Shown here piece by piece: positions 8,394 through 18,241 of a stretch of DNA of 64,000 bases (positions within the stretch are counted from its first letter, which is position 1; every line of letters starts with the position of its first letter). A model generated the notes under the pieces. It saw only the letters and a list, made by a program, of their open reading frames with translations, was not told the origin of the DNA and made no database searches. Origin of the DNA: Nocardioides sp. GY 10127 (GTDB lineage: Bacteria; Actinomycetota; Actinomycetes; Propionibacteriales; Nocardioidaceae); assembly GCF_004919085.1 (NCBI RefSeq), contig NZ_STGL01000007.1, forward strand, positions 310,001 to 374,000. Direction: 5' to 3'. The translations under genes were made by a program, and so were the position numbers.

Positions 8394-9317
8394 TTGAGTC
8401 TGCAGCTCCCGAAGAGGGCTCCGGGTCGCCGGCGCGGGCTCCGGGCGATCGCTCTGGCAGGAACGGGGCTCGCCCTCGTGTCCCTGTCCGGATGCTCGAC
8501 CGAGACCGCGGGCGAGTGGGAGCGCCTTGCGATGCCCGACCCCATCACGGAGCAGGGCGTCTCGACCCTGCACCTGTGGCAGGGCGCGTGGATCGCCGCC
8601 CTGGTGACCGGCGCGATCGTGTGGGGCCTCATCGCCTACGCCTCGATCGTCTTCCGCCGTCGCAGCGACGACGAGATCCCCGTGCAGACGCGCTACAACC
8701 TGCCGCTGGAGATCTTCTACACGATCGTCCCGGTGATCATGGTCGTCGTGCTGTTCGCCCACACCGTGCGCGCCCAGGAGGTCGTCCTCGACACCTCCGC
8801 CACGCCGGACGTGACCATCGAGGTCACCGGCCAGCAGTGGTCCTGGACGTTCAACTACGGCATCGGTGACGAGGACACGTCGGCCGACGACGACAAGACG
8901 GACGACGTCTACCCCTACGACGAGTACGCGTACACCGCGGGCACGCCGTCGGAGATCCCCGTCCTGTACCTGCCCGTCGGCGAGACCGTGCGGTTCAACC
9001 TGCACTCGCCCGACGTCATCCACGACTTCGGCGTCCCCGGCTTCCTCATCAAGATGGACGTCATCCCGGGCCGCGTGAACACCTTCCAGGTCACCTTGAC
9101 CAAGGAGGGCACCTACGCCGGCAAGTGCTACGAGCTGTGCGGCGTCTACCACTCGCGCATGCTCTTCACCGTCAAGGTCGTCTCCCCCGAGGAGTACGCC
9201 AAGCAGGTGAAGGCGCTCGAGGACGCCGGCCAGACCGCTGACAAGCCGCTCATCGGTGGCCAGGACGCCTACACCGAGGCCGGCCTGGAGACCGACTCCG
9301 AGGAGGACGGCGCATGA
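8394..9317 (+). CDS. ctaC: Cytochrome c oxidase subunit II (CtaC)
   Basis: Lipoprotein subunit II of the aa3-type terminal oxidase, 307 residues. Order: a lipobox signal LVSLSGCST, two transmembrane helices ([20 protein letters not shown] and ..[15 protein letters not shown]), then a periplasmic cupredoxin domain. The CuA ligands are in [11 protein letters not shown] and [15 protein letters not shown] chose the TTG at 8394 because it sits 8 nt after GAGAGGAAGG; the frame is open further upstream without another such site. The stop overlaps the ctaD start (ATGA). In actinobacteria it takes electrons directly from the diheme QcrC in a bcc-aa3 supercomplex. Confidence 0.95.
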   Translation: MSLQLPKRAPGRRRGLRAIALAGTGLALVSLSGCSTETAGEWERLAMPDPITEQGVSTLHLWQGAWIAALVTGAIVWGLIAYASIVFRRRSDDEIPVQTRYNLPLEIFYTIVPVIMVVVLFAHTVRAQEVVLDTSATPDVTIEVTGQQWSWTFNYGIGDEDTSADDDKTDDVYPYDEYAYTAGTPSEIPVLYLPVGETVRFNLHSPDVIHDFGVPGFLIKMDVIPGRVNTFQVTLTKEGTYAGKCYELCGVYHSRMLFTVKVVSPEEYAKQVKALEDAGQTADKPLIGGQDAYTEAGLETDSEEDGA

Positions 9318-11050
9318 CCGCCACCGCTGCACCCGTCGGCCTGTCGACCGGCCGCCGCCCCCTGGGCGAGAAGCTCGCGACGATCCTGACCACCACCGAT
9401 CACAAGCTGATCGGCAAGATGTACATGGTCACGGCGTTCGTCTGGTTCCTGATCGGCGGCGTCATGGCGCTGCTCATCCGTGCTGAGCTGGCCTACCCGG
9501 GCCAGCAGATCGTGAACGACGAGCTGTACAACCAGCTCTTCACGATGCACGGCACGATCATGCTGCTGATGTTCGCGACCCCGCTGTTCTTCGGCTTCGC
9601 GAACTTCATCATGCCGCTGCAGATCGGCGCCCCCGACGTCGCGTTCCCGCGACTCAACGCGCTGAGCTACTGGCTCTACCTCTTCGGCGGCACCATCGCC
9701 GCCTCGGGCTTCCTCACGCCGACCGGCGCCGCCGACTTCGGCTGGTTCGCCTACACCCCGCTCTCGGACGCCGTGCGCTCCCCGGGCGTGGGCGGCGACC
9801 TGTGGATCCTCGGCCTGTACCTCTCCGGTCTGGGCACGATCCTGAGCTCGGTCAACTTCATCACGACGATCGTCTGCATGCGTGCCCCCGGCATGACCAT
9901 GTTCCGGATGCCGATCTTCGTGTGGAACACGCTGGTCACCAGCCTCCTGGCGCTCATCGCGTTCCAGGTCCTCACCGGCGCGATGCTGATGCTGGCCGCC
10001 GACCGACTGGTCGGTGCGCACGTGTACGACACCTCGCACGGCGGCCCGATCCTCTGGCAGCACCTCTTCTGGTTCTTCGGGCACCCAGAGGTGTACATCA
10101 TCGCGCTGCCGTTCTTCGGCATCGTCACGGAGATCCTGCCGGTCTTCAGCCGCAAGCCGGTCTTCGGCTACGTCGGCCTGGTCGGCGCGACGCTGGGCAT
10201 CGCGATCCTGTCGGTGGCCGTGTGGGCGCACCACATGTTCGTCACCGGCGCCGTGGACGTGGCCTTCTTCTCCGGCATGACGTTCCTCATCGCGGTCCCG
10301 ACCGGCGTGAAGTACTTCAACTGGATCTTCACGATGTGGGGCGGCTCCATCAGCTTCGACACCCCGATGCTGTGGACCGTCGGCTTCCTCACGACCTTCC
10401 TCTTCGGTGGTCTGACGGGCGTCATCCTGGCCAGCCCGCCGCTGGACTTCCACGTGTCGGACTCCTACTTCGTGGTCGCGCACTTCCACTACGTCATCTT
10501 CGGCACCGTGGTCTTCGCGATGTTCGCCGGCTTCTACTTCTGGTGGCCCAAGCTCACCGGTCGGATGCTCGACGAGCGTCTGGGCAAGCTGCACTTCTGG
10601 CTGCTGCTCATCGGCTTCCACACCACCTTCCTGGTGCAGCACTGGCTCGGTGTCGAGGGCATGCCCCGTCGCTACGCCGACTACCTGCCCTCGGACGGCT
10701 TCACCACGCTGAACCAGGTCTCGACGGTGGGTGCGTTCCTGCTCTCGCTCTCGATGCTGCCGTTCTTCTACAACGTGTGGGTCAGCCGCAACGCGCCGCT
10801 GGTCAACGTGGACGACCCGTGGGGCTGGGGCCGGTCGCTGGAGTGGGCCACCTCCTCCCCGCCGCCGCGCCACAACTTCCACCAGCTCCCGCGCATCCGC
10901 TCGGAGTCGCCGGCCTTCGACCTCCACCACCCGGAGATCGCCGCGCTGGAGTTCGAGCACAACCCCTCGATGGCCGGGTCCCGCACCGACTCGCCTGACG
11001 TCGAGGGTCGCGCCGAGATGCTGAACGACGACGAGGGGGGCGCCCGATGA
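9314..11050 (+). CDS. ctaD: Cytochrome c oxidase subunit I (CtaD)
   Basis: Catalytic subunit of the proton-pumping aa3 oxidase, 578 residues and about 12 helices. Key residues: heme a ligand region [12 protein letters not shown], CuB site [13 protein letters not shown] with the His-Tyr pair, the HH of WAHHMFVTG, and the heme a3/heme a ligands in [12 protein letters not shown]. The start overlaps the ctaC stop (ATGA) and the stop overlaps the ctaF start (ATGA), so the three are one translationally coupled operon. In M. tuberculosis ctaD lies away from ctaC; here it is inside the operon. Confidence 0.97.
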   Translation: MTATAAPVGLSTGRRPLGEKLATILTTTDHKLIGKMYMVTAFVWFLIGGVMALLIRAELAYPGQQIVNDELYNQLFTMHGTIMLLMFATPLFFGFANFIMPLQIGAPDVAFPRLNALSYWLYLFGGTIAASGFLTPTGAADFGWFAYTPLSDAVRSPGVGGDLWILGLYLSGLGTILSSVNFITTIVCMRAPGMTMFRMPIFVWNTLVTSLLALIAFQVLTGAMLMLAADRLVGAHVYDTSHGGPILWQHLFWFFGHPEVYIIALPFFGIVTEILPVFSRKPVFGYVGLVGATLGIAILSVAVWAHHMFVTGAVDVAFFSGMTFLIAVPTGVKYFNWIFTMWGGSISFDTPMLWTVGFLTTFLFGGLTGVILASPPLDFHVSDSYFVVAHFHYVIFGTVVFAMFAGFYFWWPKLTGRMLDERLGKLHFWLLLIGFHTTFLVQHWLGVEGMPRRYADYLPSDGFTTLNQVSTVGAFLLSLSMLPFFYNVWVSRNAPLVNVDDPWGWGRSLEWATSSPPPRHNFHQLPRIRSESPAFDLHHPEIAALEFEHNPSMAGSRTDSPDVEGRAEMLNDDEGGAR

Positions 11051-11463
11051 AGGCAGAGACCTGGATCTTCGCCATCTGCACGATCTTCTTCGTGCTGGTG
11101 ACGCCGGCCTACTGGCTGATCACCTCCGCCGGCGCCACCGGCGGCGACTGGACCGGCACCGTGGCGCTGCTCATGACGGCGCTGCTCACGGCCCTCATCA
11201 GCCTCTACCTGGGTGTCATCGCCAAGCGCGGTGGCGAGCGCCCGGAGGACCGGCAGGACGGCGAGATCGCCGACGGCGCCGGCGAGCTGGGCTTCTTCCC
11301 GCCCTTCTCCTGGTGGCCCTTCTGGTGCGCGCTGTGCATGGCCACGATCGCCTTCGCGGTCGCCATGTCGGCCTGGTGGCTCGTCGTGATCGCGGCCGTG
11401 CCCGGCATCCTGTCGCTCTGCGGCCTGGTGTTCGAGTACTACCGGGGCGAGTACGCCCACTGA
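11047..11463 (+). CDS. ctaF: Cytochrome c oxidase subunit IV (CtaF)
   Basis: Small membrane subunit of the actinobacterial aa3 oxidase, 138 residues with four predicted helices. The first ([20 protein letters not shown]) and the C-terminal pair ([19 protein letters not shown] and [17 protein letters not shown]) are clear. It is last in ctaC-ctaD-ctaF, sharing the ATGA overlap with ctaD and followed by a strong terminator. Confidence 0.93.
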   Translation: MKAETWIFAICTIFFVLVTPAYWLITSAGATGGDWTGTVALLMTALLTALISLYLGVIAKRGGERPEDRQDGEIADGAGELGFFPPFSWWPFWCALCMATIAFAVAMSAWWLVVIAAVPGILSLCGLVFEYYRGEYAH

Positions 11464-11503
11464 GCACCACCTGAGCACGTCCCGCTCGCCACGGCTAGCG
11501 GAA

Positions 11504-11540
11504 CCACGAGCCCCGACCGTCCGACGGTCGGGGCTCGTGG
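11504..11540 (+). terminator. Strong intrinsic terminator after ctaCDF
   Basis: A 17-bp perfect stem (11504-11520 with 11524-11540) closed by a 3-nt CCG loop, 41 bp after the ctaF stop. It is followed by CGTTCG and not a U run. It probably isolates the oxidase operon from the L,D-transpeptidase gene. Confidence 0.85.
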
Positions 11541-11640
11541 CGTTCGTGCCCCCCGTCGGCGGAGGCAGCGCCGGATCGGAGTTCACAGGTCGGCCGCGTA
11601 GTCTGGGTGGGTACTGTCCACGACTTGTCCCGGGAGTCCC

Positions 11641-12894
11641 GTGTCCGACCGTCCGCTCCGCTCCTCGTCCCTGCCCCGTCGAGGCCTGCTGCTCGGCTCG
11701 TTGGCCACCAGCGCCGTCGTGCTGACCGCTTGCAACACCGACGACAGCGGCTCGACCAGCGGTGCCGACACCGCCTCGGACAGCGCGGCCGGCTCGTCGG
11801 ACGGCGCGAGCTCGTCGGCGTCCGACGCGGCCGCCGCGGCGAGCATCACCGTGAACGTGGGCGGCGGCGAGGAGGACGTCCCGGTCTCCCGCCTCGTCAC
11901 CGTGACCGTCCAGAACGCCACGCTCACCAAGGTGACCGTGAAGGCCAAGGGCGGGGACGCCGTCCCCGGCACCCTCGCCGACAACGGCTACTCCTGGAAG
12001 GCGGACGACCGGCTCGAGCCGGGGACCACCTACCAGGTCACCGCCGTATACGTGGACGACGCGGGAAGCCGGGCCACGAAGAAGGTCGTCTTCCGGACGA
12101 TGGACCTCACGCTGGACCAGCAGACCTACCCCTCGGTTGCGCCCCTGGAGGGCGAGACGGTCGGCATCGGGATGCCGGTGATCGTCACCTTCGACGTGGC
12201 CGTCACCAACCGCAAGGCCATCGAGAAGCAGATGAGCGTGACGGCCCAGCCCGCCCAGGAGGGCACCTGGCACTGGATCAGCGCGCACGAGGTCCACTAC
12301 CGGCCCAAGAGCTACTGGAAGGCCGGCAGCAAGGTCACGGTCGACATCGACATCAACGGCGTGGACGCGGGCAACGGGATCTACGGCCAGCTGAGCCGCA
12401 CGGTGAACTTCGAGGTGGGCGCCGCCCACATCTACCGGGTCAACGCCAAGACCGACGAGATGAAGGTCTACATCGACGGCGACATGGTGAAGAAGATCCC
12501 GATCACCACCGGCAAGCCCGGCTACGAGACGCGTAACGGCATCAAGATCATCATCGAGAAGTACGCCAGCAAGCGGATGAACTCCGAGACCGTCGGCATC
12601 TCCGGCGCCGACGCCTACAACATCGCCGGAGTGAAGTGGGCCATGCGGCTCACGTTCTCCGGTGAGTTCATCCACGCGGCACCGTGGTCGGTCGCCGACC
12701 AGGGGCACTCCAACGTCTCCCACGGCTGCACCGGCATGAGCACGGAGAACGCCCACTGGCTCTACGAGCGCTCGCGCCGCGGTGACGTCGTCGTCACCAC
12801 GAACACCAACGGCGACGACATGACGCTCACGAACGGCTGGGGCGACTGGAACGAGTCCTACCAGCAGTACGCGAAGGGCTCCGCGCTGGCCTGA
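11641..12894 (+). CDS. L,D-transpeptidase lipoprotein (YkuD domain)
   Basis: Cell-wall crosslinking enzyme making 3-3 peptidoglycan links. The 417-residue protein begins with a lipoprotein signal containing LPRRGLLLG and the lipobox LTAC; the twin arginine could direct it to Tat. A Ser/Ala-rich linker (about 35-65) follows, then two immunoglobulin-like domains (about 65-280) and the catalytic domain with H345 (FIHAAPW) and SHGCTGMS (H361, C363). GTG 11641 has GGGAG just upstream. The architecture matches mycobacterial Ldt proteins. It lies between convergent terminators and so is a separate unit inside the respiratory cluster. Confidence 0.93.
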   Translation: MSDRPLRSSSLPRRGLLLGSLATSAVVLTACNTDDSGSTSGADTASDSAAGSSDGASSSASDAAAAASITVNVGGGEEDVPVSRLVTVTVQNATLTKVTVKAKGGDAVPGTLADNGYSWKADDRLEPGTTYQVTAVYVDDAGSRATKKVVFRTMDLTLDQQTYPSVAPLEGETVGIGMPVIVTFDVAVTNRKAIEKQMSVTAQPAQEGTWHWISAHEVHYRPKSYWKAGSKVTVDIDINGVDAGNGIYGQLSRTVNFEVGAAHIYRVNAKTDEMKVYIDGDMVKKIPITTGKPGYETRNGIKIIIEKYASKRMNSETVGISGADAYNIAGVKWAMRLTFSGEFIHAAPWSVADQGHSNVSHGCTGMSTENAHWLYERSRRGDVVVTTNTNGDDMTLTNGWGDWNESYQQYAKGSALA

Positions 12895-12944
12895 CCACGG
12901 CCTGGCTTGGATCGACGTCGGGGCAGAGCCCGACGGTGGGGGAG

Positions 12945-12982
12945 GGGCCGCAGGACGCGAGGCGTCCTGCGGCCCTTTCTTC
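12945..12982 (+). terminator. Intrinsic terminator after L,D-transpeptidase
   Basis: A 14-bp GC-rich stem (12945-12958 with 12962-12975), 3-nt loop, then TTTCTTCG. It is the best classical rho-independent terminator in the window. Confidence 0.88.
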
Positions 12983-13018
12983 GTCTGCGATCCGCGGCGC
13001 CCGCCGTCGATCCCTGCG

Positions 13019-13051
13019 CACCAGGGGGCACCTGGGGGCACCTGGGGACAC
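13019..13051. repeat. Short direct repeat between convergent terminators
   Basis: CACCTGGGGG-like units of about 12 bp repeat two to three times between the terminators of the L,D-transpeptidase and qcrB genes. Too short for any assigned role. Confidence 0.5.
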
Positions 13052-13053
13052 GG

Positions 13054-13091
13054 AGAAGCCCCGCCCGGTCCGAGGACCAGGCGGGGCTTCT
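13054..13091 (-). terminator. Intrinsic terminator after qcrB
   Basis: AGAAGCCCCGCC (13054-13065) pairs with GGCGGGGCTTCT (13080-13091), and the inner GGTCC/GGACC extends the stem. It lies 28 bp beyond the qcrB stop on the minus strand. Confidence 0.82.
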
Positions 13092-13119
13092 GCGGTGGTG
13101 CAGGGTGGTGCTGGAGAGC

Positions 13120-14817
13120 TCAGTGCTCGGAGGACGAGCCGATCTCGGCGTGCTCCTCGTGGTCGGCGTGGGCCAGGTGGGCCGCCGCCTCGTCGTACTC
13201 CTCCTGCGAGGGCTTCTGGACGTTGTCCGCGAACCACAGGCGGGAGAGACGCTCGCGCAGGCCGGCGAAGCGGCCCGTGGGCAGCTGCACGCCGTTCTCG
13301 TCCTTGTGGCCGGCGATCGTCCACACCTCGTCGCGCGGGCGCGCGGTGAGGGTGTAGGCGCGCTCCGGGGAGACGGCCTCGTGCTTCTCGCTGTAGCCAC
13401 CCTCGACCGAGCGCATGAGCACGCCGGTCTCGCGGCCGTGGAGCAGCACCTCGTTGTCGTGGCGCTGGAGCGAGATGCACCAGCGGCGCGTGACGTAGAA
13501 GGCGATGGCCGGGCCGACGAACACCAGCACCCGCAGGATGTAGGTGATCTGGTTGATGCTCATGTCGAAGTGGATGGCGATGAGGTCGTTGCCGCCCGCG
13601 ATCCACATGAGGGCGTAGTAGGTCATCAGCGAGACCATGAGCGCCGTGCGGGTCGGGGCGTTGCGCGGGCGCTCGAGCAGGTGGTGCTCGCGCTTGTCAC
13701 CGGTGATCCAGCTCTCCAGGAAGGGCAGGAGCAGCAGGATCGTGAACATGACGCCCGGCATCACGATGATCGGCAGGAAGATGTTCCAGGCGATCGTGAA
13801 GCTGCCGATGTGCGACTCGATGCCCGGCATGATGCGCAGCGCGCCGTCGGGCCAGCCCATGTACCAGTCGGGCTGCGAGCCGGCGGTGACCTTGGTCGGG
13901 TCGTACGGGCCGAACTTCCACACCGGGTTGATCGACAGCAGGCCACCCATGAGGGCGGTCACGCCGAAGACGATGAAGAAGAAGCCGCCGGCCTTGGCCA
14001 TGTAGACGGGCAGGAGCGGGTAGCCCACGACGTTCTGCTCGGTCCGGCCGGGGCCAGGCCACTGGGTGTGCTTGTGCGCCACCAGGAGGAGCATGTGCGC
14101 CGCGATCAGGGCGAGCAGGATGCCCGGGATGAGCAGGATGTGGATCATGTACAGGCGGGGGATGATCGACTCGCCCGGGAACTCGCCACCGAAGAGGAAG
14201 AACGAGATGTAGGTGCCGACCACGGGGATCGACTTCATGAAGCCGTCCGCGGCGCGGATGCCGGTGCCCGAGAGCAGGTCGTCCGGCAGGGAGTAGCCGG
14301 TGAAGCCCTCGAGCGTGCCCAGGAGCAGCAGCAGGGAGCCGATGACCCAGTTGATCTCACGCGGCTTGCGGTAGGCGCCGGTGAAGTACACGCGGAGCAG
14401 GTGCACCATCATCGCGGCGATGAAGAGCATCGCGGCCCAGTGGTGCATCTGGCGCATGAGGAGGCCGCCGCGGACGTCGAAGCTGATGTCCAGCGTCGAG
14501 GCCATCGCGTCCGACATGGAGACGCCGCGCAGCTGCGCGTAGGAGCCCTCGTAGGTCACCTCGGACATGCTCGGGTGGTACCACAGCGTGAGGAAGACGC
14601 CCGTGAGCAGCAGGACGACGAAGCTCCAGAGAGCGACCTCGCCGAGCATGAAGGACCAGTGGTCCGGGAAGACCTTGCGCAGGTTCTTCTTCATGGCGGT
14701 GCCGAGGCCGAGGCGCTCGTCCGCCCAGAGGGCGACCGCGCCGACCTTGGTGGGCTGGCCGCTCACGGCAGCCGTGCCACTCGTGGTCGTCGCGACCTTG
14801 CTGGTGTCGATGCTCAT
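13120..14817 (-). CDS. qcrB: Cytochrome bc1 (bcc) complex cytochrome b subunit
   Basis: Menaquinol-oxidising cytochrome b of the actinobacterial bcc complex, 565 residues. Heme ligands are in RQMHHWAAMLF and MVHLLRVY (helix B) and in IHILLIPGILL and AHMLLLVAHKH (helix D). The long hydrophilic C-terminal tail, rich in His/Glu, is typical of actinobacterial QcrB. Its ATG overlaps the qcrA stop (ATGA). This is the last gene of ctaE-qcrC-qcrA-qcrB. Confidence 0.96.
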   Translation of the reverse strand: MSIDTSKVATTTSGTAAVSGQPTKVGAVALWADERLGLGTAMKKNLRKVFPDHWSFMLGEVALWSFVVLLLTGVFLTLWYHPSMSEVTYEGSYAQLRGVSMSDAMASTLDISFDVRGGLLMRQMHHWAAMLFIAAMMVHLLRVYFTGAYRKPREINWVIGSLLLLLGTLEGFTGYSLPDDLLSGTGIRAADGFMKSIPVVGTYISFFLFGGEFPGESIIPRLYMIHILLIPGILLALIAAHMLLLVAHKHTQWPGPGRTEQNVVGYPLLPVYMAKAGGFFFIVFGVTALMGGLLSINPVWKFGPYDPTKVTAGSQPDWYMGWPDGALRIMPGIESHIGSFTIAWNIFLPIIVMPGVMFTILLLLPFLESWITGDKREHHLLERPRNAPTRTALMVSLMTYYALMWIAGGNDLIAIHFDMSINQITYILRVLVFVGPAIAFYVTRRWCISLQRHDNEVLLHGRETGVLMRSVEGGYSEKHEAVSPERAYTLTARPRDEVWTIAGHKDENGVQLPTGRFAGLRERLSRLWFADNVQKPSQEEYDEAAAHLAHADHEEHAEIGSSSEH

Positions 14818-15938
14818 ACGTCAGCCTCTCCCTGGTCGCCGATGTCCTTGGAGTCGCGCTCCCAGTAGCTGGGACCCACCGGCTCGGTGAAGTCGCTGCG
14901 GGCGATGAGGTAGCCCTCGTCGTCCACGTCCAGCGGGAGCTGGGGAAGGTGCCGGCCAGCGGGGCCGAAGACGACGCGGCCGGAGTCGGCCAGGTCGAAC
15001 GTCGACTGGTGGCAAGGGCACAGCAGGTGGTGCGTGGTGCGCTCGTACAGGCTGATCGGGCAACCCACGTGGGTGCAGATCTTCGAGTACGCGACGATGC
15101 CGTCGACGGACCAGTTGTCGCGGCCCTCGCCCGGGATGATGTCCTCGGGCTCCATCCGGACGACCACGATCGCGGCCTTCGACTTCGCGATCTGGAGGGC
15201 GGCGCCCTCCAGATCCTCGTAGCCGTTCTCCTTGGTCGGGAAGATCGCCTCGGGCTGGGCGTTGACGAGGTCGCCGATCTGGAGGTCGGAAGCCTTGACG
15301 GGGGTGCCCACGGCGTCGCGGACGACGCGCATGTTCTTCTCCCACACGGTGTGCTCCAGGCCGGCGCCGGGGTAGTCGGCGTTGGCCGTCACCTGGGCGT
15401 TGGTCTCACCCAGGTCGCGGAGCATGAGGATGGGGGAGAGGGCGACGACGCCCACGGCCGCGAAGAGTGAGTTGCGGACCAGCGGACGGCGGCCGATGCC
15501 GGAGTCCTCGAGGCCGGCCTGGAGGGCGGCGAGGGTCGCTGCCCGGTCCTCCTCCGGCGAGGCGATCGCGTGGCGCATCTCGACCATCTCGTGGTCGCTC
15601 ATGAGCTTGCGGGCCCACTGGATGATGCCGGCGCCGATGAGCAGCAGGGCCAGGCCCAGGAAGACGCCGAGGCCGACGTTCGAGGCGCCGAGGCCGAGGA
15701 TCGTCGTCCAGTCGTCGCCGACGTTCGCGGTCACGTAGACGGCGATGAAGGCGATGACGCAGACGATCGACAGCATGAACATGCCGACGATCTGGCGCTC
15801 CGCGCGCTTCTCGGCCTTCTCATCTACGTCCGTGGGACGCCAGGTGTGCTCCGGCAGGCCGGGGTCCGTCACCGGCTCGACCGAGGCCGGGGTGTCGGGG
15901 TGCCCGTCGTGCGGGTCGGGGGAGGTCAGGTCGCTCAC
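14814..15938 (-). CDS. qcrA: Rieske iron-sulfur subunit of the bcc complex
   Basis: Rieske protein of 374 residues. The N-terminal third has about three transmembrane helices, an actinobacterial feature (the last is SLFAAVGVVALSPILML). The C-terminal Rieske domain carries both [2Fe-2S] ligand loops, CTHVGCPIS and CPCHQSTF. The start GTG overlaps the qcrC stop (GTGA) and the stop overlaps qcrB. It moves electrons from menaquinol to QcrC. Its cluster is a likely client of the Fe-S machinery represented by erpA. Confidence 0.96.
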   Translation of the reverse strand: MSDLTSPDPHDGHPDTPASVEPVTDPGLPEHTWRPTDVDEKAEKRAERQIVGMFMLSIVCVIAFIAVYVTANVGDDWTTILGLGASNVGLGVFLGLALLLIGAGIIQWARKLMSDHEMVEMRHAIASPEEDRAATLAALQAGLEDSGIGRRPLVRNSLFAAVGVVALSPILMLRDLGETNAQVTANADYPGAGLEHTVWEKNMRVVRDAVGTPVKASDLQIGDLVNAQPEAIFPTKENGYEDLEGAALQIAKSKAAIVVVRMEPEDIIPGEGRDNWSVDGIVAYSKICTHVGCPISLYERTTHHLLCPCHQSTFDLADSGRVVFGPAGRHLPQLPLDVDDEGYLIARSDFTEPVGPSYWERDSKDIGDQGEADV

Positions 15939-16819
15939 GCCGTGGCCTTCTTCCTCTTCGAGCGCGTGGTGTGGGCGGCGATCCAGACCGCGAAGCCCAC
16001 CATGGAACCGATGCCGACGACCCAGGCGAACAGGCCCTCGGCCACGGGGCCGAAGCCGCCGAGACCGAAGCCGCCGTAGCCGGTGGCGTCGTCGAGCGAG
16101 CCGAGGTACGCGATCACGTCGCGCTTCTCCTCCGGCGTCAGGTTGCCGTCGCTGAAGCTCGGCATCTGCTGCGGGCCGGTGAGGAGGGCCTCGTAGATGT
16201 ACTTGGCCTCGACGCCCCGGATCTGGGGGGCGTGGCCGCCGCGGGGCATGGCGCCGCCGGAGCCCTCGAAGTTGTGGCAGGCGGTGCAGTTGGTGAGGAA
16301 GATCTGGCCACCGCGGACGATGGCGGCCTCCTGCTCCTCGTCGGTGAGGTCGTCGATCGAGTAGTCGCTCTCGTCCGGCGTCGAGGGGCCGGGGCCGAGG
16401 GAGGCGACGTACGCGGCGAGCGCGTCGATCTCGTCCTGCGTGAAGGCGGTCTCCTTGGCCTCGGCCTGCTGGCCGGGCTGCGCCATCGGCATGCGGCCGG
16501 TGCCGACCTGGAAGTCGACGGCGGCGGAGCCGACGCCGACCAGGGTCGGGCCGTACTCGTTGCCGTCCGTGGTGGTGATGCCCTGGCCGTTGGAGCCGTG
16601 GCAGCTGGAGCAGCTGACCAGGAAGAGCTGGCGCCCCTCCTCGACCTGGGTGTCAGTGGTCGCGGCCTTCGTCGCGGCGGCCGAGGACGTGGCCCCGGTC
16701 GCGAGCAGCGAGTAGAGCGAGCCCGCGGCCACCAGGCCCAGGAGCAGGACGACGGCGCCCGCGAGACGGCCACGGCGGTGGCGGGACAGTCGTCCGGCGG
16801 AGCGGTTCAGGAAACGCAC
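15935..16819 (-). CDS. qcrC: Diheme cytochrome c subunit of the bcc complex
   Basis: Membrane-anchored diheme cytochrome c, 294 residues. It has an N-terminal signal/anchor after RHRRGRLAG, two c-type heme sites (CSSCH at about 71-75 and CTACH at about 180), axial Met candidates (GRMPMA, QQMPSF), and a C-terminal anchor helix ending in a basic SKRKK tail. It replaces soluble cytochrome c by passing electrons straight to CtaC. The GTG start is preceded by GAGGA at about 8 nt. Confidence 0.95.
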   Translation of the reverse strand: MRFLNRSAGRLSRHRRGRLAGAVVLLLGLVAAGSLYSLLATGATSSAAATKAATTDTQVEEGRQLFLVSCSSCHGSNGQGITTTDGNEYGPTLVGVGSAAVDFQVGTGRMPMAQPGQQAEAKETAFTQDEIDALAAYVASLGPGPSTPDESDYSIDDLTDEEQEAAIVRGGQIFLTNCTACHNFEGSGGAMPRGGHAPQIRGVEAKYIYEALLTGPQQMPSFSDGNLTPEEKRDVIAYLGSLDDATGYGGFGLGGFGPVAEGLFAWVVGIGSMVGFAVWIAAHTTRSKRKKATA

Positions 16820-16878
16820 AGTGGAGGTCCTCGATCAAAGGGGATGTATCAGACTAAGCCCAGGTGGTGCTCAGGCGT

Positions 16879-17517
16879 TCACTGCAGGATGTAGATCGTG
16901 GCGAACAGGCCGATCCAGACGACGTCGACGAAGTGCCAGTAGTAGGACACGACGATGGCGCTGACGGCCTGCTCGTGGGTGAAGCGTCGGGCCAGGTAGG
17001 TGCGGCCCAGCACCAGGAGGAAGGCGATGAGACCGCCGGTCACGTGCATGCCGTGGAAGCCGGTGGTCAGGTAGAACATGGAGCCGTAGGCCGACGACTG
17101 GATCGTCAGGCCCTCCTGCACCAGGTTCGAGTACTCGACGGCCTGGCCGCCGATGAAGATCGCGCCCATCACGTAGGTGAGCAGGAACCACTCACGCAGG
17201 CCCCAGCCGCCGATGGCGAGGATCGAGCCCTTGCGCCCGACCTGGCCGCGCTCGGCGGCGAACACGCCGAGCTGGCAGGTCACGGAGGACAGCACCAGGA
17301 TCGTGGTGTTGGCCAGCGCGAAGGGCACGTCGAGGTGCGCCGTGTTCTGGGCCCAGAGCTCCGGGGAGACGGACCGGATAGTGAAGTACGCCGCGAACAG
17401 GGCCGCGAAGAACATCAGCTCGCTCGAGAGCCAGATGATCGTCCCGACGCTGACCATGCTCGGTCGGTCGTGCTGCCCGTGAAGCCGGGATGCAGGGAGA
17501 GAAGCCGCAGTCGCCAC
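16879..17517 (-). CDS. ctaE: Cytochrome c oxidase subunit III (CtaE)
   Basis: Protein of 212 residues, the short five-helix actinobacterial form of subunit III (ending [20 protein letters not shown]). It is transcribed with qcrC-qcrA-qcrB rather than with ctaCD, the conserved actinobacterial arrangement that ties oxidase and bcc expression. The start GTG 17517 has CATAAT at 17529-17524, 6 nt upstream, with no Shine-Dalgarno, pointing to a leaderless operon transcript. Confidence 0.95.
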   Translation of the reverse strand: MATAASLPASRLHGQHDRPSMVSVGTIIWLSSELMFFAALFAAYFTIRSVSPELWAQNTAHLDVPFALANTTILVLSSVTCQLGVFAAERGQVGRKGSILAIGGWGLREWFLLTYVMGAIFIGGQAVEYSNLVQEGLTIQSSAYGSMFYLTTGFHGMHVTGGLIAFLLVLGRTYLARRFTHEQAVSAIVVSYYWHFVDVVWIGLFATIYILQ

Positions 17518-17523
17518 GGGAGC

Positions 17524-17529
17524 ATTATG
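17524..17529 (-). promoter_or_regulatory. Candidate -10 of ctaE-qcrCAB operon
   Basis: CATAAT on the minus strand, 6 nt before the ctaE GTG. It is one mismatch from consensus and unusual in such GC-rich DNA. The roughly 270 bp up to the divergent gene at 17815 contain no other gene I can support. Confidence 0.5.
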
Positions 17530-17814
17530 AACGAGGACCCTGGGCTCGGCATACCGGGTCCCTCAAGTCGGCGCGTCTCACACTCGACGGCCTGGTTCTC
17601 CTGACGCGTGGGTCCCGGTGATTCCGGGGGTCCAGGGGGTCGCCGGCGGGTCTGCGTCTCCTCCACGGTGCTGCGCGAGGACGTGAGGCGGCCCTGCGGC
17701 GGCTGGGCGTTCCCTGTGCGTGCTGCCCGGTGCCCGTGAGCGGAGCGGCGGTGGGTCCGTGTCGAGGGGCGTGCCTCTGGTCCGCGAGGCGCCCGCGGGG
17801 CCTACGATGGCGCC

Positions 17815-18237
17815 GTGAGCGACGCTTCCGACTCCCGCGCCCCGCTGACGGTGCTCGTCTACAGCGACGACGTCAGCACCCGCCAGCAGGTCATCCTCGC
17901 CCTGGGCCGCCGCCCGCACGCGGACCTGCCCGAGGTCCAGTACGTCGAGGTGGCCACCGAGCCCGTCGTCGTCCAGCACCTCGACCGGGGCGGCATCGCC
18001 CTGGCGATCCTGGACGGGGAGGCGGTCCCTGCCGGCGGCATGGGCATCGCCAAGCAGATGAAGGACGAGCTGAGCGACTGCCCGCCGATCCTGGTCCTCA
18101 CCGGGCGGCCGCAGGACGCGTGGCTGGCCACCTGGTCGCGGGCGGAGGCGGCCGTGCCGCACCCGCTGGACCCGGTCCAGCTGGCGGAGGCGGCCACCGC
18201 GCTGCTCCTGCCGCGCGTCCCCGCCACGCAGGCCTGA
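17815..18237 (+). CDS. Degenerate response-regulator receiver protein
   Basis: Receiver-like protein of 140 residues with no output domain. The acidic pair (VYSDDVS), the Asp of the phosphorylation strand (LAILDGE) and the Thr strand (ILVLTGRP) are visible. The usual Lys strand reads AAVPHPLDP, so the conserved Lys looks replaced. Homologues are common between ctaE and trpD in actinobacteria, but their function is not known to me. TACGAT at 17803-17808 lies 6 nt before the GTG (leaderless type). trpD starts 4 nt after its stop, so they form one unit. Confidence 0.72.
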   Translation: MSDASDSRAPLTVLVYSDDVSTRQQVILALGRRPHADLPEVQYVEVATEPVVVQHLDRGGIALAILDGEAVPAGGMGIAKQMKDELSDCPPILVLTGRPQDAWLATWSRAEAAVPHPLDPVQLAEAATALLLPRVPATQA

Positions 18238-18241
18238 GGCC

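Noticed and set aside
17518..17666. Small minus-strand protein upstream of ctaE
   Set aside because: The translation is Pro/Arg/Ser-rich with no ribosome-binding site or motif, and it overlaps the ctaE promoter.
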